Source: Bryobacter sp. (GTDB lineage Bacteria > Acidobacteriota > Terriglobia > Bryobacterales > Bryobacteraceae). Taken from it: 54,419 bases of DNA. The first letter of the stretch is position 1, and each line of letters begins with the position of its first letter. A program made the translations under genes and the position numbers. The stretch covers positions 1-54,419 of the forward strand of contig JALHNI010000028.1 in NCBI GenBank assembly GCA_022843605.1. The letters are read 5' to 3'. The notes under the pieces are model-generated. The model ran no database searches. It had not been told where the DNA came from and was given only the letters and a program-made list of their open reading frames with translations. Positions 8,121 to 16,682 of the stretch are shown here, in pieces.

Positions 8121-10991
8121 CTAGTTCCGGGTTACTGTTCCGTGTAAGTTCAGGATGGCGCGGGCCAGCGTCATCAGGGAGGCGAGTTCCTGCTCGTCCG
8201 CGGCGATTTGGGGCGTTTCACCGGCGCGGAGTAAGTCGGCGGCCGTGGCGGGCGTCAGTTGCGCCCGCGTCTTTGTGTCAAGACCTCGCAGCACTTCAAT
8301 CTCCGCTTGCGTCGCCGGACGGCCCAGTAGACTTGTATAAGCCAAATTGATTCGTCCCGCAAACGTCTTCTCGGCGTACATGCGCTGCGCCAAAGCCTTT
8401 GCCGCCTCCACGAAGATGGGGTCGTTGAGCAGAACCAGCGCTTGCAGCGGCGTGTTGGAACTCACCCGATTCACGGTGCACTCCTCTCGCGACGGCGCAT
8501 CGAAGGTCATCAGGCTGGGATGCAGGAAAGTTCGCTGCCAGTGGACATAGACTCCGCGCCGATACTGCCGTGGACCCTGGGTTGCTGAATAGTCTCGAAT
8601 CGGGTAGTTGAGTGCCGCCAGATACCCATCCGGTTGAGGCGGACGAATGCTGGGTCCACCGAACTCCTCATGCAGCAGTCCCGAGGCGGCCAGGGCGATA
8701 TCGCGCACTGTCTCCGCCTCCACCCGGTAGCGGCTCTGACGCGCATAGAGCCGGTTCTCCGGATCTTGCTGCAGCATGGCGGGCGTGGGCACAGAGCTGC
8801 GACGGTAGGCTTTACTGGTGACGATCAGACGAATGAGGCGCTTGACGTTCCAGTCGCTCTGGAACTCAGCGGCGAGATAGTCGAGTAACTCGGGATGCGT
8901 GGGCCATTCGCCCTGCGATCCCAGGTCATCCAGGACCTTCGAGATACCGGTGCCGAAGAATTGGCGCCAGGTCCGGTTGGCAAAGACCCGTGCCGTAAGA
9001 GGGTTCTCTTTCGAGACGATCCAGTTCGCCAGATCCAGCCGCGACGCGCGGCCCTGCACCGGCAACTTCCCCAGAAATTCCGGGATCGCCGGTTCCACGA
9101 CGGCTCCGCTTTCGTCCATCCAGTTTCCGCGTGGCAGAATGCGAGTGACTTCCGGCTTACCGCTCTCAGTCACGACCACCTTGGCGATGGCCGAAAGTAG
9201 TAAGTCGCGTTCGAGCTTGGCACGGAACAAGTCTAAGTTGCCGGTAAGGAAGGCCGCTTCCCGTTCGGCGACCTCGGGTGGCAACTTGGGAACCTTCGTG
9301 CCGATGGGAATCGGCTCGGCTATCGGCTCGGTGGACAACGCGAGGCGAAAGCGGCCAGCGGTTGCGCGGCGCCAAGCCGAATCATGATGGATGCGCACCA
9401 CTAGCTCTCTCGTCCCGCTTACTGGTTTCGCGAAGCGCAAGGACAGCATCGCCGCGCGCGGATCGCCGTAAGTGTTTACGCCCCATCCCGTTTGCTTCTG
9501 CCCATCGATCGCTCCACCGGCGGGCAGGTCCTTCGTGGAGAATATGGTGTTCGTCGCCGCCACCGAAAACTCCAGCCGTTGGCCATCGGCCAGAGCCTCA
9601 ACCTCAGTGATCACCAGGCGGTCAGAGCCACGAGCGAAGTTCGCGCCCGGAAGGCTCTCGTCTGAGTAGACTTCCAGGCCTAAGTGCGTCCAGTCCTTGC
9701 CGCTCGCATTGAGCGTAATTTCATAGGTGGAGTGATCCGGATTGGCTCCGGCGGCAATCACTAATCCCTCCTTGTCTGACTGCAAAGTCGCGCCGCCGCT
9801 CGCTTTTTGCTGGACCGGGGTCTGGACCACCCAATGCGGCTCGCGGGCCTGATAAGCCGGAGGGGCGGGAACTGCGGCGATGACTTTGTCGAGTTCCGCC
9901 AGCCTTGCTTCCTGCGTCGGCGTCGGCAGGAGTAACTGCCGGCCCCACGATTCTTTGCCGCGATCCGGCACTAAGCCCGTCTCCTGGATGTCGGCGAAGA
10001 AGGCTTTCATCGCGTAGAAGTCTTTGGCCAAGTAAGGATCGAACTTATGGTTGTGACACTCCGCGCAGCCGAGGGTGCCACCGAGCCACACGGCAGAGAC
10101 TGTTCGAACGCGATCCGCCGCGTACTTGGCGAGATACTCTTTGGGCTGAATGCCGCCTTCGGCCGATGTTCGCGTCAGCCGGTGCAGGGCGGTTGCCGTG
10201 CGTTGTTCGCGGGTCGGATTCGGGAGTAGGTCGCCGGCGATCTGCTCACGTGTGAAGGCATCGAAGGGCTTGTTCTGGTGGAACGCGTTCAGCACATAGT
10301 CGCGATACGGCCACGCCGGAAAGGCATTGTCGCCATGAAAGCCGCAGGTGTCGGCGTAGCGAACGGCGTCCAGCCAAAGCATCGTCTGCTTCTCGGCAAA
10401 GGCCTTTGAGTCCAGGAGACGATCGACCAGTCGATCATAATCGCCGGACTGCTCAAAGGCCGTAATCTCGGCGGGCGTGGGTGGCAGTCCAGTGAGGTCG
10501 AGCGTCACGCGACGGATCAGCGTACGGCGGTCCGCGGGCGGCGCCGAAGTGAGGCCGGCCTGCTGTACCCGGGCATTGATGAAGCCGTCGATTGACCCGG
10601 GCCGCCTTTCGAGTGGTTGATACGCCCAGTGGCCCTCGTACGGAGCGCCTTCAGCCACCCATTGCCTCAGCAGTGATTTCTGGCCGCTCGTCAGCACCTT
10701 GTGGGCTGCTTCGGGCGGCATGATGCGCGGCCCATCGGCGAAGATGCGCTGGATCACCAGCGAGGCGGTTGGGTTGCCGGGAACGATGGGCGCGCCGCTC
10801 CGCCGGGCCTGAAGGGCATCCTCGCGGCGGTCCAGCCGGAGGCCGGCCATCCGCGAACTTTGGTCCGGCCCGTGGCAACGGAAGCAGGTGTCGGAAAGGA
10901 TCGGCCGGATGTCACGATTGAAGCTAACCGCACCGGACAACTGGCTGCCGACGAGAAGGTAAAGGCCCAGGAACCGCATCGCCTCCATCAT
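8121..10991 (-). CDS. PSCyt1-DUF1549-DUF1553 protein
   Basis: A 956-residue secreted protein with three known parts. After a signal peptide (LGLYLLVGSQLSGAVSF) comes a Planctomycete-type cytochrome domain: FNRDIRPILSDTCFRCHGPDQ with the haem motif CFRCH, then DGPRIMPPEAAHK. DUF1549 follows at about residues 130-335 (GFINARVQQAGL, LDLTGLPPTP, MLWLDAVRYADTCGFHGD, LGCAECHNHKFDP with a second CxxCH). DUF1553 is near the C-terminus (LANWIVSKENPLTARVFANRTW, DDLGSQGEWPTHPELLDYLA, SPSREE-type AP-SREECTVNRVSSNTPLQALVLLNDP). A middle section has beta-rich, carbohydrate-binding-like sequence. ATGs at 10991, 10988 and 10979 are all possible starts. It is the upstream partner of the DUF1501 gene; biochemical role unproven. 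Confidence 0.9.
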   Translation of the reverse strand: MMEAMRFLGLYLLVGSQLSGAVSFNRDIRPILSDTCFRCHGPDQSSRMAGLRLDRREDALQARRSGAPIVPGNPTASLVIQRIFADGPRIMPPEAAHKVLTSGQKSLLRQWVAEGAPYEGHWAYQPLERRPGSIDGFINARVQQAGLTSAPPADRRTLIRRVTLDLTGLPPTPAEITAFEQSGDYDRLVDRLLDSKAFAEKQTMLWLDAVRYADTCGFHGDNAFPAWPYRDYVLNAFHQNKPFDAFTREQIAGDLLPNPTREQRTATALHRLTRTSAEGGIQPKEYLAKYAADRVRTVSAVWLGGTLGCAECHNHKFDPYLAKDFYAMKAFFADIQETGLVPDRGKESWGRQLLLPTPTQEARLAELDKVIAAVPAPPAYQAREPHWVVQTPVQQKASGGATLQSDKEGLVIAAGANPDHSTYEITLNASGKDWTHLGLEVYSDESLPGANFARGSDRLVITEVEALADGQRLEFSVAATNTIFSTKDLPAGGAIDGQKQTGWGVNTYGDPRAAMLSLRFAKPVSGTRELVVRIHHDSAWRRATAGRFRLALSTEPIAEPIPIGTKVPKLPPEVAEREAAFLTGNLDLFRAKLERDLLLSAIAKVVVTESGKPEVTRILPRGNWMDESGAVVEPAIPEFLGKLPVQGRASRLDLANWIVSKENPLTARVFANRTWRQFFGTGISKVLDDLGSQGEWPTHPELLDYLAAEFQSDWNVKRLIRLIVTSKAYRRSSVPTPAMLQQDPENRLYARQSRYRVEAETVRDIALAASGLLHEEFGGPSIRPPQPDGYLAALNYPIRDYSATQGPRQYRRGVYVHWQRTFLHPSLMTFDAPSREECTVNRVSSNTPLQALVLLNDPIFVEAAKALAQRMYAEKTFAGRINLAYTSLLGRPATQAEIEVLRGLDTKTRAQLTPATAADLLRAGETPQIAADEQELASLMTLARAILNLHGTVTRN

Positions 10992-11059
10992 ATGACGAAT
11001 GAAATTCTTCGATTCCCCTCAGTTCCGTGACACCACCGCTCTGTGGGCGGTGGTGCACA

Positions 11060-11791
11060 ATGAAAGAAGTGTCCACTCCTTCCCCCGCAGGTTCTCCCCA
11101 TGTTCCGATTGTCGAGGTGCGGGCGCTGAAACGCCGCATCGCCACTGGCGCCCATACCGTCGAAATCCTCAAGGGGCTCGACTTTACTGTGCCGCGCGGA
11201 CAGTTTGTCGCGATCATGGGTGCTTCCGGTAGCGGCAAGAGTACGCTGTTGGGCCTGCTGGCCGGCCTGGATACGCCTTCTGAGGGCGCCATTGTGCTGG
11301 ATGGCGTCGACATCACGAACCTGGAGGAGGACCGGTTGGCCCAGGTGCGCGGACGCAAGATTGGCTTCGTCTTTCAGAGCTACCAACTGATCCCGACGTT
11401 GACGGCCGAAGAGAACGTTTTGCTGCCGCACGAACTCGCCGGCGGTGACCGTCAGGGCGCCACGCGCGCCCGGGAACTGCTGGAGCGCGTCGGGCTCGGC
11501 GCCCGCATGCACCACTATCCCGTGCAACTCTCCGGCGGCGAGCAACAACGTGTCGCGCTGGCCCGCGCCTTCATGACGCGTCCCCCGATCCTGATGGCCG
11601 ACGAACCCACCGGTAATCTCGATACCGTCAACGGTCGCCAGATTCTTGACCTCCTCCTCGAAATGAATCAGGTGGAAAAGACGACCCTCATTCTGGTCAC
11701 GCACGATCACGAGTTGGCCGGCTATGCCGACCGGGTCATCACCCTGCGCGACGGTCTGATCGTCTCTGACGTCCTGAAGGCTGCGGCATGA
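11060..11791 (+). CDS. ABC transporter ATPase, YbbA/LolD-MacB type
   Basis: About 243 residues. Motifs: [31 protein letters not shown] (Walker A), [18 protein letters not shown] (Q-loop), [16 protein letters not shown] (signature), [12 protein letters not shown] (Walker B and D-loop) and LVTHDHELA (H-loop). The EPTGNLD ending is characteristic of the LolD/MacB/YbbA group that powers FtsX-type permeases. ATG 11060 is chosen because the longer frame from 11027 adds an unlikely MTPPLCGRWCT leader. The gene ends with ATGA overlap (11788-11791) into its permease. Substrate unknown; the YbbAP-like permease architecture suggests extraction of hydrophobic or lipid molecules from the inner membrane. 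Confidence 0.9.
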   Translation: MKEVSTPSPAGSPHVPIVEVRALKRRIATGAHTVEILKGLDFTVPRGQFVAIMGASGSGKSTLLGLLAGLDTPSEGAIVLDGVDITNLEEDRLAQVRGRKIGFVFQSYQLIPTLTAEENVLLPHELAGGDRQGATRARELLERVGLGARMHHYPVQLSGGEQQRVALARAFMTRPPILMADEPTGNLDTVNGRQILDLLLEMNQVEKTTLILVTHDHELAGYADRVITLRDGLIVSDVLKAAA

Positions 11792-14367
11792 CGCCCCACC
11801 TCTCCTGGAAGACCGCCGGCAAGATTGCCTGGCGCGAAGGGCGCGCCTCCAGCGTGAAGTTCTTCTTTGTCATTCTCGCCGTTGCGGCGGGGGTTGGCGC
11901 CTTAACCGGCGTACGGGGCTTTGCGGCTTCGTTCCGGCAGTTGCTACTGAAGGAAGCGCGCACCCTGATGGCCGCCGACGTGTCGGTGCGTCAGTTCATC
12001 CTCCCCAATACGGAGCAGCAGGCGGTGCTCGCCAATCTCACCGGCCGTGGGATTGCGCGCACCTGGATTACGGAAACCCTCACCATGGCCGCCACGGAGC
12101 GCGCTCCCGACCCGCTGCTGGTCTCAGTGAAGGCCGTCGAACCGACAGAGTATCCGTTCTATGGGCAGGTCGTCCTGAAGCCGGCCGGACCTCTCGCCGC
12201 CGCGCTGACCGCTGATCAAGTCGCCGTCAGTGAGGACCTGCTGCTCCGGATGCAGATGCAGGTGGGCGACACCATCAAAGTTGGGGGCATCGACTTCCGG
12301 GTCGCGGCCATCGTCGACAAGGAACCGGATCGCATGGCCGGAAGTCTGAATGTCGGCCCGCGCCTGATGATGTCCCGCGCCGGGCTGGATCGCACGAATC
12401 TGTTGCGCTTCGGCAGCCGCGCTTCGCAGCGCCTGCTGTTTAAGCTTCCGCGGTCGCCCCAAGGCACTGTCGATAGCAAGTACGTCGAGTCGATCCGCAC
12501 CGAGTTGAAGGCCACCTTCCCGGAGGCCATGGTCATCGATTTTCGCGAGACGCACCCGCTCATCACGCGCGGTCTCACCCGTTCCACCACCTTCCTCAGT
12601 CTGGTTAGTCTCATCGCGCTGATCGTCGGCGCCATCGGGGTCGCCATGGCGATCCATTCGCATGTCCAGCAGCGCCTGGACTCCATCGCCATCATGAAGT
12701 GCCTGGGAGCTGGCAGCACGCAAGTGATGCGCATCTACCTGATTCAAACCCTGGCGCTCGGGCTGCTGGGCGGCCTTGCCGGTGTCGCGCTGGGCGCCCT
12801 GATTCAGAGCGCCTTCCCGCTATTGATTGCGCGCTACTTCCAGATTGCCCCCGACTTCCGCATCGACCCCGGCAGTGTCGCCCAGGGCATGTTGATCGGC
12901 CTCTTGTCGACGCTGCTCTTCACCGCTGTGCCGCTCCTGGCCGTGCGCCACATCCGCCCCATCCTGATCCTGCGGCGCGACATGAGTGAGACGCGCCTCC
13001 CTTGGCGCGAACGTCTCCGCCGCCAATGGCCGGCGCTCGTCGCCGGTCTGATGATTTTGCTGGGCATGGCGGGCATCGCGGGGTGGCTCTCCGAGGGCAA
13101 CCTGCGGGATTCGGCCCGTCTCGGTGCCTTTTTCGTCGGTGGGCTTGCCATCAGCATTGGCGTCCTGACCGGGGCGGCCTCATTGCTGCTGTGGGCCCTG
13201 CGCCGCGTTCAAAGGCACATTCCGTTCTGGTTCCCCTCGGCGCTCCGCCATGGCATGGCGAACCTCTACCGTCCCGGCAATCAGGCCAGTGCTGTGCTGG
13301 TGGCATTGGGCGTCGGCGTGATGTTCACCCTCACGGTCTACCTCGTGCAGCAACAGATGATCGGCCAATTGGCGGCCAGCGCACCGCCCGGTATGCCGAA
13401 CGTCTTCCTGATCGATATCCAGGAGACGCAGAAGGATGGGCTCGTCAGGCTCCTGAAATCGCAGGCCGGCGTGCTGAAGGAACCGGAGATCGTTCCGGCG
13501 GTGGCAGTCCGGCTGAAGTCCGTCAATGGCACCAACGTCGATCAACTCAACCTGAAGGGGTTTGACCGTCGCTTTCTCCAGACACGCACCGTCACCTGGT
13601 ACGAAACACGGCCGGATTTTGTCGAAATGATCAGCGGCGGTTGGCTGGCCGGTCCCAATGATGTCCTGCTGAATGAGGACGCGGCCAAAGCCCTCAAAGC
13701 CTCTCCCGGCACCGCGCTGCATTTCGAAGCCTATGGGCGCACAATGCAGGCGCGTGTCGCCGGAACCTTCAAGATCGAGCAGGTGCGGATGGGCTCCGGC
13801 GTCGAGTTCATCTTTCCCCGCCAACAACTGGCCGGCCTGCCGCTAAACTACTTCGGCGGCGTCCGGGTAAAGACCAGCCAGGTTTCAGCCTTGCAGCGCG
13901 CGAGCTACCGCCAATTTCCCACGATCAGCGTGATAAATGTCGCGGATGTTCTCGATATTATTCAAGAAGTAGTTGATCAAATTGCCGTAGTCGTCCGCTT
14001 TATTTCAGGTTTCGCCATCCTGGCGGGGATCATCATCCTGGCTTCTTCGGTGGCGGGAACGCGATTCCGGCGCATTCGCGAAGTCGCGATCCTCAAGACC
14101 CTGGGCGGCACGCGGCGCAGAATCGCGGCGATCTTCTCGGTGGAGTTTCTTGTGCTTGGGGCACTCGCCGGCCTGCTTGGTGGGCTTCTGGCGAGCGGCT
14201 TCGCTCAAGTCCTGCTGGTGCGCTTCTTTGAAGCCGACCCTATGCCCCGTGTCGGCCCAATTCTGGTGGCCGTCGCCGCCACCGCCTTCATCGCCAATAT
14301 CGCCGGATGGCTCGCGAGTTCCCGGATTCTGGCGCAGCGTCCGTTGCGAATATTGCGGGACGAATAG
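11788..14367 (+). CDS. ABC transporter permease with two FtsX domains (YbbP-like)
   Basis: An 859-residue inner-membrane permease. An N-terminal helix (KFFFVILAVAAGVGALTGV) is followed by a periplasmic MacB-PCD-like domain (residues about 50-260), then the first FtsX block (FLSLVSLIALIVGAIGVAMAIHSHVQQRLDSIAIMKCLG, LGLLGGLAGVALGALI, LLSTLLFTAVPLLAV). Two more helices lie in the middle, then a second periplasmic domain, and the second FtsX block at the C-terminus (FISGFAILAGIIILASS, REVAILKTLGGTRRRI). Both FtsX blocks contain the typical cytoplasmic coupling sequence (MKCLGA, LKTLGG). Size and duplicated layout match YbbP rather than MacB or LolC. Translationally coupled to its ATPase. The tandem PH-like gene and hemH follow on the same strand but with gaps. 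Confidence 0.88.
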   Translation: MTPHLSWKTAGKIAWREGRASSVKFFFVILAVAAGVGALTGVRGFAASFRQLLLKEARTLMAADVSVRQFILPNTEQQAVLANLTGRGIARTWITETLTMAATERAPDPLLVSVKAVEPTEYPFYGQVVLKPAGPLAAALTADQVAVSEDLLLRMQMQVGDTIKVGGIDFRVAAIVDKEPDRMAGSLNVGPRLMMSRAGLDRTNLLRFGSRASQRLLFKLPRSPQGTVDSKYVESIRTELKATFPEAMVIDFRETHPLITRGLTRSTTFLSLVSLIALIVGAIGVAMAIHSHVQQRLDSIAIMKCLGAGSTQVMRIYLIQTLALGLLGGLAGVALGALIQSAFPLLIARYFQIAPDFRIDPGSVAQGMLIGLLSTLLFTAVPLLAVRHIRPILILRRDMSETRLPWRERLRRQWPALVAGLMILLGMAGIAGWLSEGNLRDSARLGAFFVGGLAISIGVLTGAASLLLWALRRVQRHIPFWFPSALRHGMANLYRPGNQASAVLVALGVGVMFTLTVYLVQQQMIGQLAASAPPGMPNVFLIDIQETQKDGLVRLLKSQAGVLKEPEIVPAVAVRLKSVNGTNVDQLNLKGFDRRFLQTRTVTWYETRPDFVEMISGGWLAGPNDVLLNEDAAKALKASPGTALHFEAYGRTMQARVAGTFKIEQVRMGSGVEFIFPRQQLAGLPLNYFGGVRVKTSQVSALQRASYRQFPTISVINVADVLDIIQEVVDQIAVVVRFISGFAILAGIIILASSVAGTRFRRIREVAILKTLGGTRRRIAAIFSVEFLVLGALAGLLGGLLASGFAQVLLVRFFEADPMPRVGPILVAVAATAFIANIAGWLASSRILAQRPLRILRDE

Positions 14368-14397
14368 CGACCGATTTATCGATATAATTACGGGTTG

Positions 14398-14940
14398 ATG
14401 CCGACCACGCCCGCGCCCGGCGCGGCCCAGCGAACCGTCGCGTTCGGGGCCTCCTGGAGCCGATCTACGCGCTTGCTCACCGTGGTCTTTCTAGGCTCGT
14501 GCATCGCCATCATGGGCGTTAGCTACTCTGGCCCACCGCTGTCCTGGCTATTCGTGGCAACCACGATCGCCGTGGCGGCGACCATTGCGGGGGCCTATTG
14601 CTTTGCACCCACCGGCTATCAGTTGGACGACGACTCGGTTCTTATCCGGCGTCGCGTGGGGCCGAAAGTGGTCCGGCTCACGGCCATTCGCGGCGCCCGG
14701 TTGATGGAGCCCGAGGAACTTTCGGGCAGCATCCCGCGTTGGCCGGCGGTGGGCGGAATCTTTGGCTTCTTCGGTACCTTTGAGACGCCGGCCCTGGGTA
14801 AGCATCGCTGGTATGCGGCCCGGGACGAAGATTTGGTCCTGCTGCAGACCACCAGCGGACCCCTGGTCCTCTCGCCCGACGAGCCGGACACGTTCGTCCG
14901 CGAAGTAAATCAACGCTTGCGCTCCGCTCCCCGCATCTAA
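14398..14940 (+). CDS. Small membrane protein with PH-like domain
   Basis: About 180 residues. Two adjacent membrane segments near the N-terminus (TVVFLGSCIAIMGVSY and WLFVATTIAVAATIAGAYCFAP) are followed by a soluble beta-rich domain: GYQLDDDSVLIRRRVGPKVVRLTAIRGARLM, then GIFGFFGTFETPALGKHRWYAA and LVLLQTTSGPLVLSPDEPDTFV. That order is typical of bacterial PH domains, in which an R-R-x-G-P-turn and a closing SPD-E-P-F helix are seen. ATG 14398 is preferred to TTG 14395. Function unknown. It stands 30 bases after the YbbP-like permease and 16 bases before hemH on the same strand, so the three may share a transcript. Confidence 0.7.
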   Translation: MPTTPAPGAAQRTVAFGASWSRSTRLLTVVFLGSCIAIMGVSYSGPPLSWLFVATTIAVAATIAGAYCFAPTGYQLDDDSVLIRRRVGPKVVRLTAIRGARLMEPEELSGSIPRWPAVGGIFGFFGTFETPALGKHRWYAARDEDLVLLQTTSGPLVLSPDEPDTFVREVNQRLRSAPRI

Positions 14941-14956
14941 GTGGGAAGCTGAACAT

Positions 14957-15997
14957 ATGTCTGATGCGATTCTGGTAGTTTCCTTTGGCGGGCCGGACGG
15001 CCCGGATGACGTCATGCCATTCCTCGAGAATGTCCTGCGCGGTCGCAATGTGCCCCGCGAGCGCATGTTGGAGGTGGCCGAGCACTACCATCACTTCGAC
15101 GGCCGCAGCCCGATCAATGAGCAGAACCGCGAATTGATCGCCGCCTTGCGCGCCTTGCTGGACCGCGAAGGGCCCAACCTTCCCATCTACTGGGGCAACC
15201 GCAACTGGCACCCCATGCTGCCCGACACCTTCGCCCGCATGAAAGAGGACGGCGTCACTCGCGCCATCTGTTTTGTTACCTCGGCATATAGTTCTTACTC
15301 GGGTTGCCGTCAATATCGGGAAAATTTGGCCGCTGCCCAGCAGGCAGCCGGCACGGAGATTGAGACGCTGAAACTGCGCGTTTTCTACAATCATCCGGGC
15401 TTTATCGAGCCGATGGTTGAATCCACGGCTGCCGCCCTGCAGGCGGCGCCCGGCGCCGCGCTTCTCTTCACGGCGCATAGCGTTCCCCTGTCGATGGCCG
15501 AGAGCTCAGACTACGTCAAGCAACTCAGCGAGGCTTCGCGTTTGGTGGCGGAAGGCGTCGGTCAGTCGGATTACCGTTTGGTCTATCAAAGCCGCAGCGG
15601 TCCGCCTACGCAACCGTGGCTGGAACCGGACATCTGCCTTGCCATCGAAGAGGCTGCGGCCGCAGGTGCGCGTCATGTCGTCGTGGTGCCGGTAGGCTTC
15701 ATCTCCGATCATCTCGAAGTGCTGTACGACCTCGACACCGAGGCCAAACAGAAGGCGGCTGACCTGGGGATTGGCTTCACTCGTGTGGCCAGTGTCGGTG
15801 TCGATCCGCGCTTCATCGCCATGATTCGTGAACTCGTGCTGGAGCGCCTGGATCGCGCACAGCCGAAGCGCGCGTGCGGCCTGTACGGCCCCAACCACGA
15901 TGTTTGTCCAGTGAATTGCTGTCCCGCCCCGGTCCGCCCGCCTGCCGCCGGCGGCAGGCCCCAAAATGCAGAAGGCGGACCCAGGCCTACCGCCTGA
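14957..15997 (+). CDS. hemH: Ferrochelatase
   Basis: A 346-residue enzyme that inserts Fe(II) into protoporphyrin (or coproporphyrin) in haem synthesis. Motifs: ILVVSFGGPDGPDDVMPFL at the start, FDGRSPINEQ, YWGNRNWHPMLPDT, FVTSAYSSYSGCRQY, the catalytic His in FTAHSVP, and PVGFISDHLEVLYDLDTEA with the conserved Glu. Cys307, 317, 321 and 322 form a C-terminal cluster, with Cys117 upstream. Some microbial ferrochelatases hold a [2Fe-2S] cluster through one distant and three C-terminal cysteines, so the same is likely here but unproven. The last 24 residues are Pro/Gly-rich and are encoded across two inverted repeats, so they are probably not part of the enzyme core. Confidence 0.92.
   Translation: MSDAILVVSFGGPDGPDDVMPFLENVLRGRNVPRERMLEVAEHYHHFDGRSPINEQNRELIAALRALLDREGPNLPIYWGNRNWHPMLPDTFARMKEDGVTRAICFVTSAYSSYSGCRQYRENLAAAQQAAGTEIETLKLRVFYNHPGFIEPMVESTAAALQAAPGAALLFTAHSVPLSMAESSDYVKQLSEASRLVAEGVGQSDYRLVYQSRSGPPTQPWLEPDICLAIEEAAAAGARHVVVVPVGFISDHLEVLYDLDTEAKQKAADLGIGFTRVASVGVDPRFIAMIRELVLERLDRAQPKRACGLYGPNHDVCPVNCCPAPVRPPAAGGRPQNAEGGPRPTA
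15940..15959. repeat. 20-bp perfect palindrome inside the hemH 3' end
   Basis: A perfect self-complementary GC-only-flanked sequence (GCCTGCCGCC then its reverse complement) lies just after the codons for the ferrochelatase Cys cluster. It encodes PPAAGGR of the Pro/Gly tail. It is followed 10 bases later by a second, larger inverted repeat. Confidence 0.75.
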
Positions 15998-16008
15998 GTC
16001 CGCCTTCT
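15970..16008. terminator. Inverted repeat spanning the hemH stop, possible bidirectional terminator
   Basis: Arms AGAAGGCGGAC (15970-15980) and GTCCGCCTTCT (15998-16008) are perfectly complementary over 11 bp with a 17-base loop. The hemH stop (15995-15997) lies in the loop. There is no T-run on either side, so intrinsic termination is uncertain. It sits between two convergent genes (hemH and the Spy-like gene ending at 16025), which fits a shared terminator, or a REP-like element. Confidence 0.45.
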
Positions 16009-16024
16009 AGCCCTTCAGCCTGAC

Positions 16025-16579
16025 CTAGCGCCGGAAGCCCCGGCCCTTCATCATCGGTCGAGTATCGCCTTCGCCCGGCTCCGGCATGCTCAGCAAGCCC
16101 GTCATCCGCGCCTGGCGCACCGCATCCTGCAACGCCGCAGCTTCTTCCAAGCCCTTCAGCTTGGCCTTCTGCGGATCGGTCAGCACAGCCAGCGACTTCT
16201 CCCGGATCTGCGTTTGGGCGGCCCGGGTCTCTTCGCGAGTCTGCTTCATCTCGGTCATCAGCCGGCCCACGATATTGGGGTCCGGGTTCGATTTGCTCAT
16301 CTCGGCGCGGAGATCACGCGCCTTCTGCGCGTTCTCTTTCATGTTCGGCTTAGCCTGTTCCATTGCATCGGTGCGAACCTGGCGCAACGTGCTCACTTGC
16401 GTGTCGGTGAGGCCAAGGTAGGTCTTCAGCGCTTCGATCTGGCCAACTCCACCGCGATGGGCGCCTGGACCTCCGGGACCGCCCGGCCCCGCGAAATTTC
16501 GGCGTGGTCCTTGCGCCACCGCGAGCGTTGCCAAGCCCAAAGTCGCGGCAAGCGCAGCAATCCAGAATCGTTTCGTCAT
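16025..16579 (-). CDS. Spy/CpxP-like periplasmic protein (LTXXQ type)
   Basis: 184 residues with a clear signal peptide (MTKRFWIAALAATLGLATLAVAQ), followed by a Gly/Pro/Arg-rich linker (GPGGPGGPGAHRGG) and an all-helical domain. LGLTDTQVSTLRQVRTDAMEQ and LTDPQKAKLKGLE resemble the LTxxQ repeats of the Spy/CpxP family, which act as periplasmic chaperones or stress sensors. AGGAG lies eight bases before ATG 16579. The gene stands alone between hemH and the deacylase gene. A second protein of this general type lies at 39437-39958. Exact role is unknown; metal-binding variants of the family exist but no His cluster is seen. Confidence 0.75.
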   Translation of the reverse strand: MTKRFWIAALAATLGLATLAVAQGPRRNFAGPGGPGGPGAHRGGVGQIEALKTYLGLTDTQVSTLRQVRTDAMEQAKPNMKENAQKARDLRAEMSKSNPDPNIVGRLMTEMKQTREETRAAQTQIREKSLAVLTDPQKAKLKGLEEAAALQDAVRQARMTGLLSMPEPGEGDTRPMMKGRGFRR

Positions 16580-16682
16580 GGACGTTCTCCTAGCTTTCGT
16601 TCAGGGGCCGGTCGTCTTCTCCCGATCCTTTCGGGTGCCGCCCTCTCTACATGGTTAAACGCGCCTTCAACGCAAAAGTTGT

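Noticed and set aside
10988..11710. 240-codon minus-strand frame across the ABC ATPase gene
   Set aside because: Antisense shadow of a gene with all ABC motifs; the sequence is His/Gln/Arg-rich and unlike any protein family.
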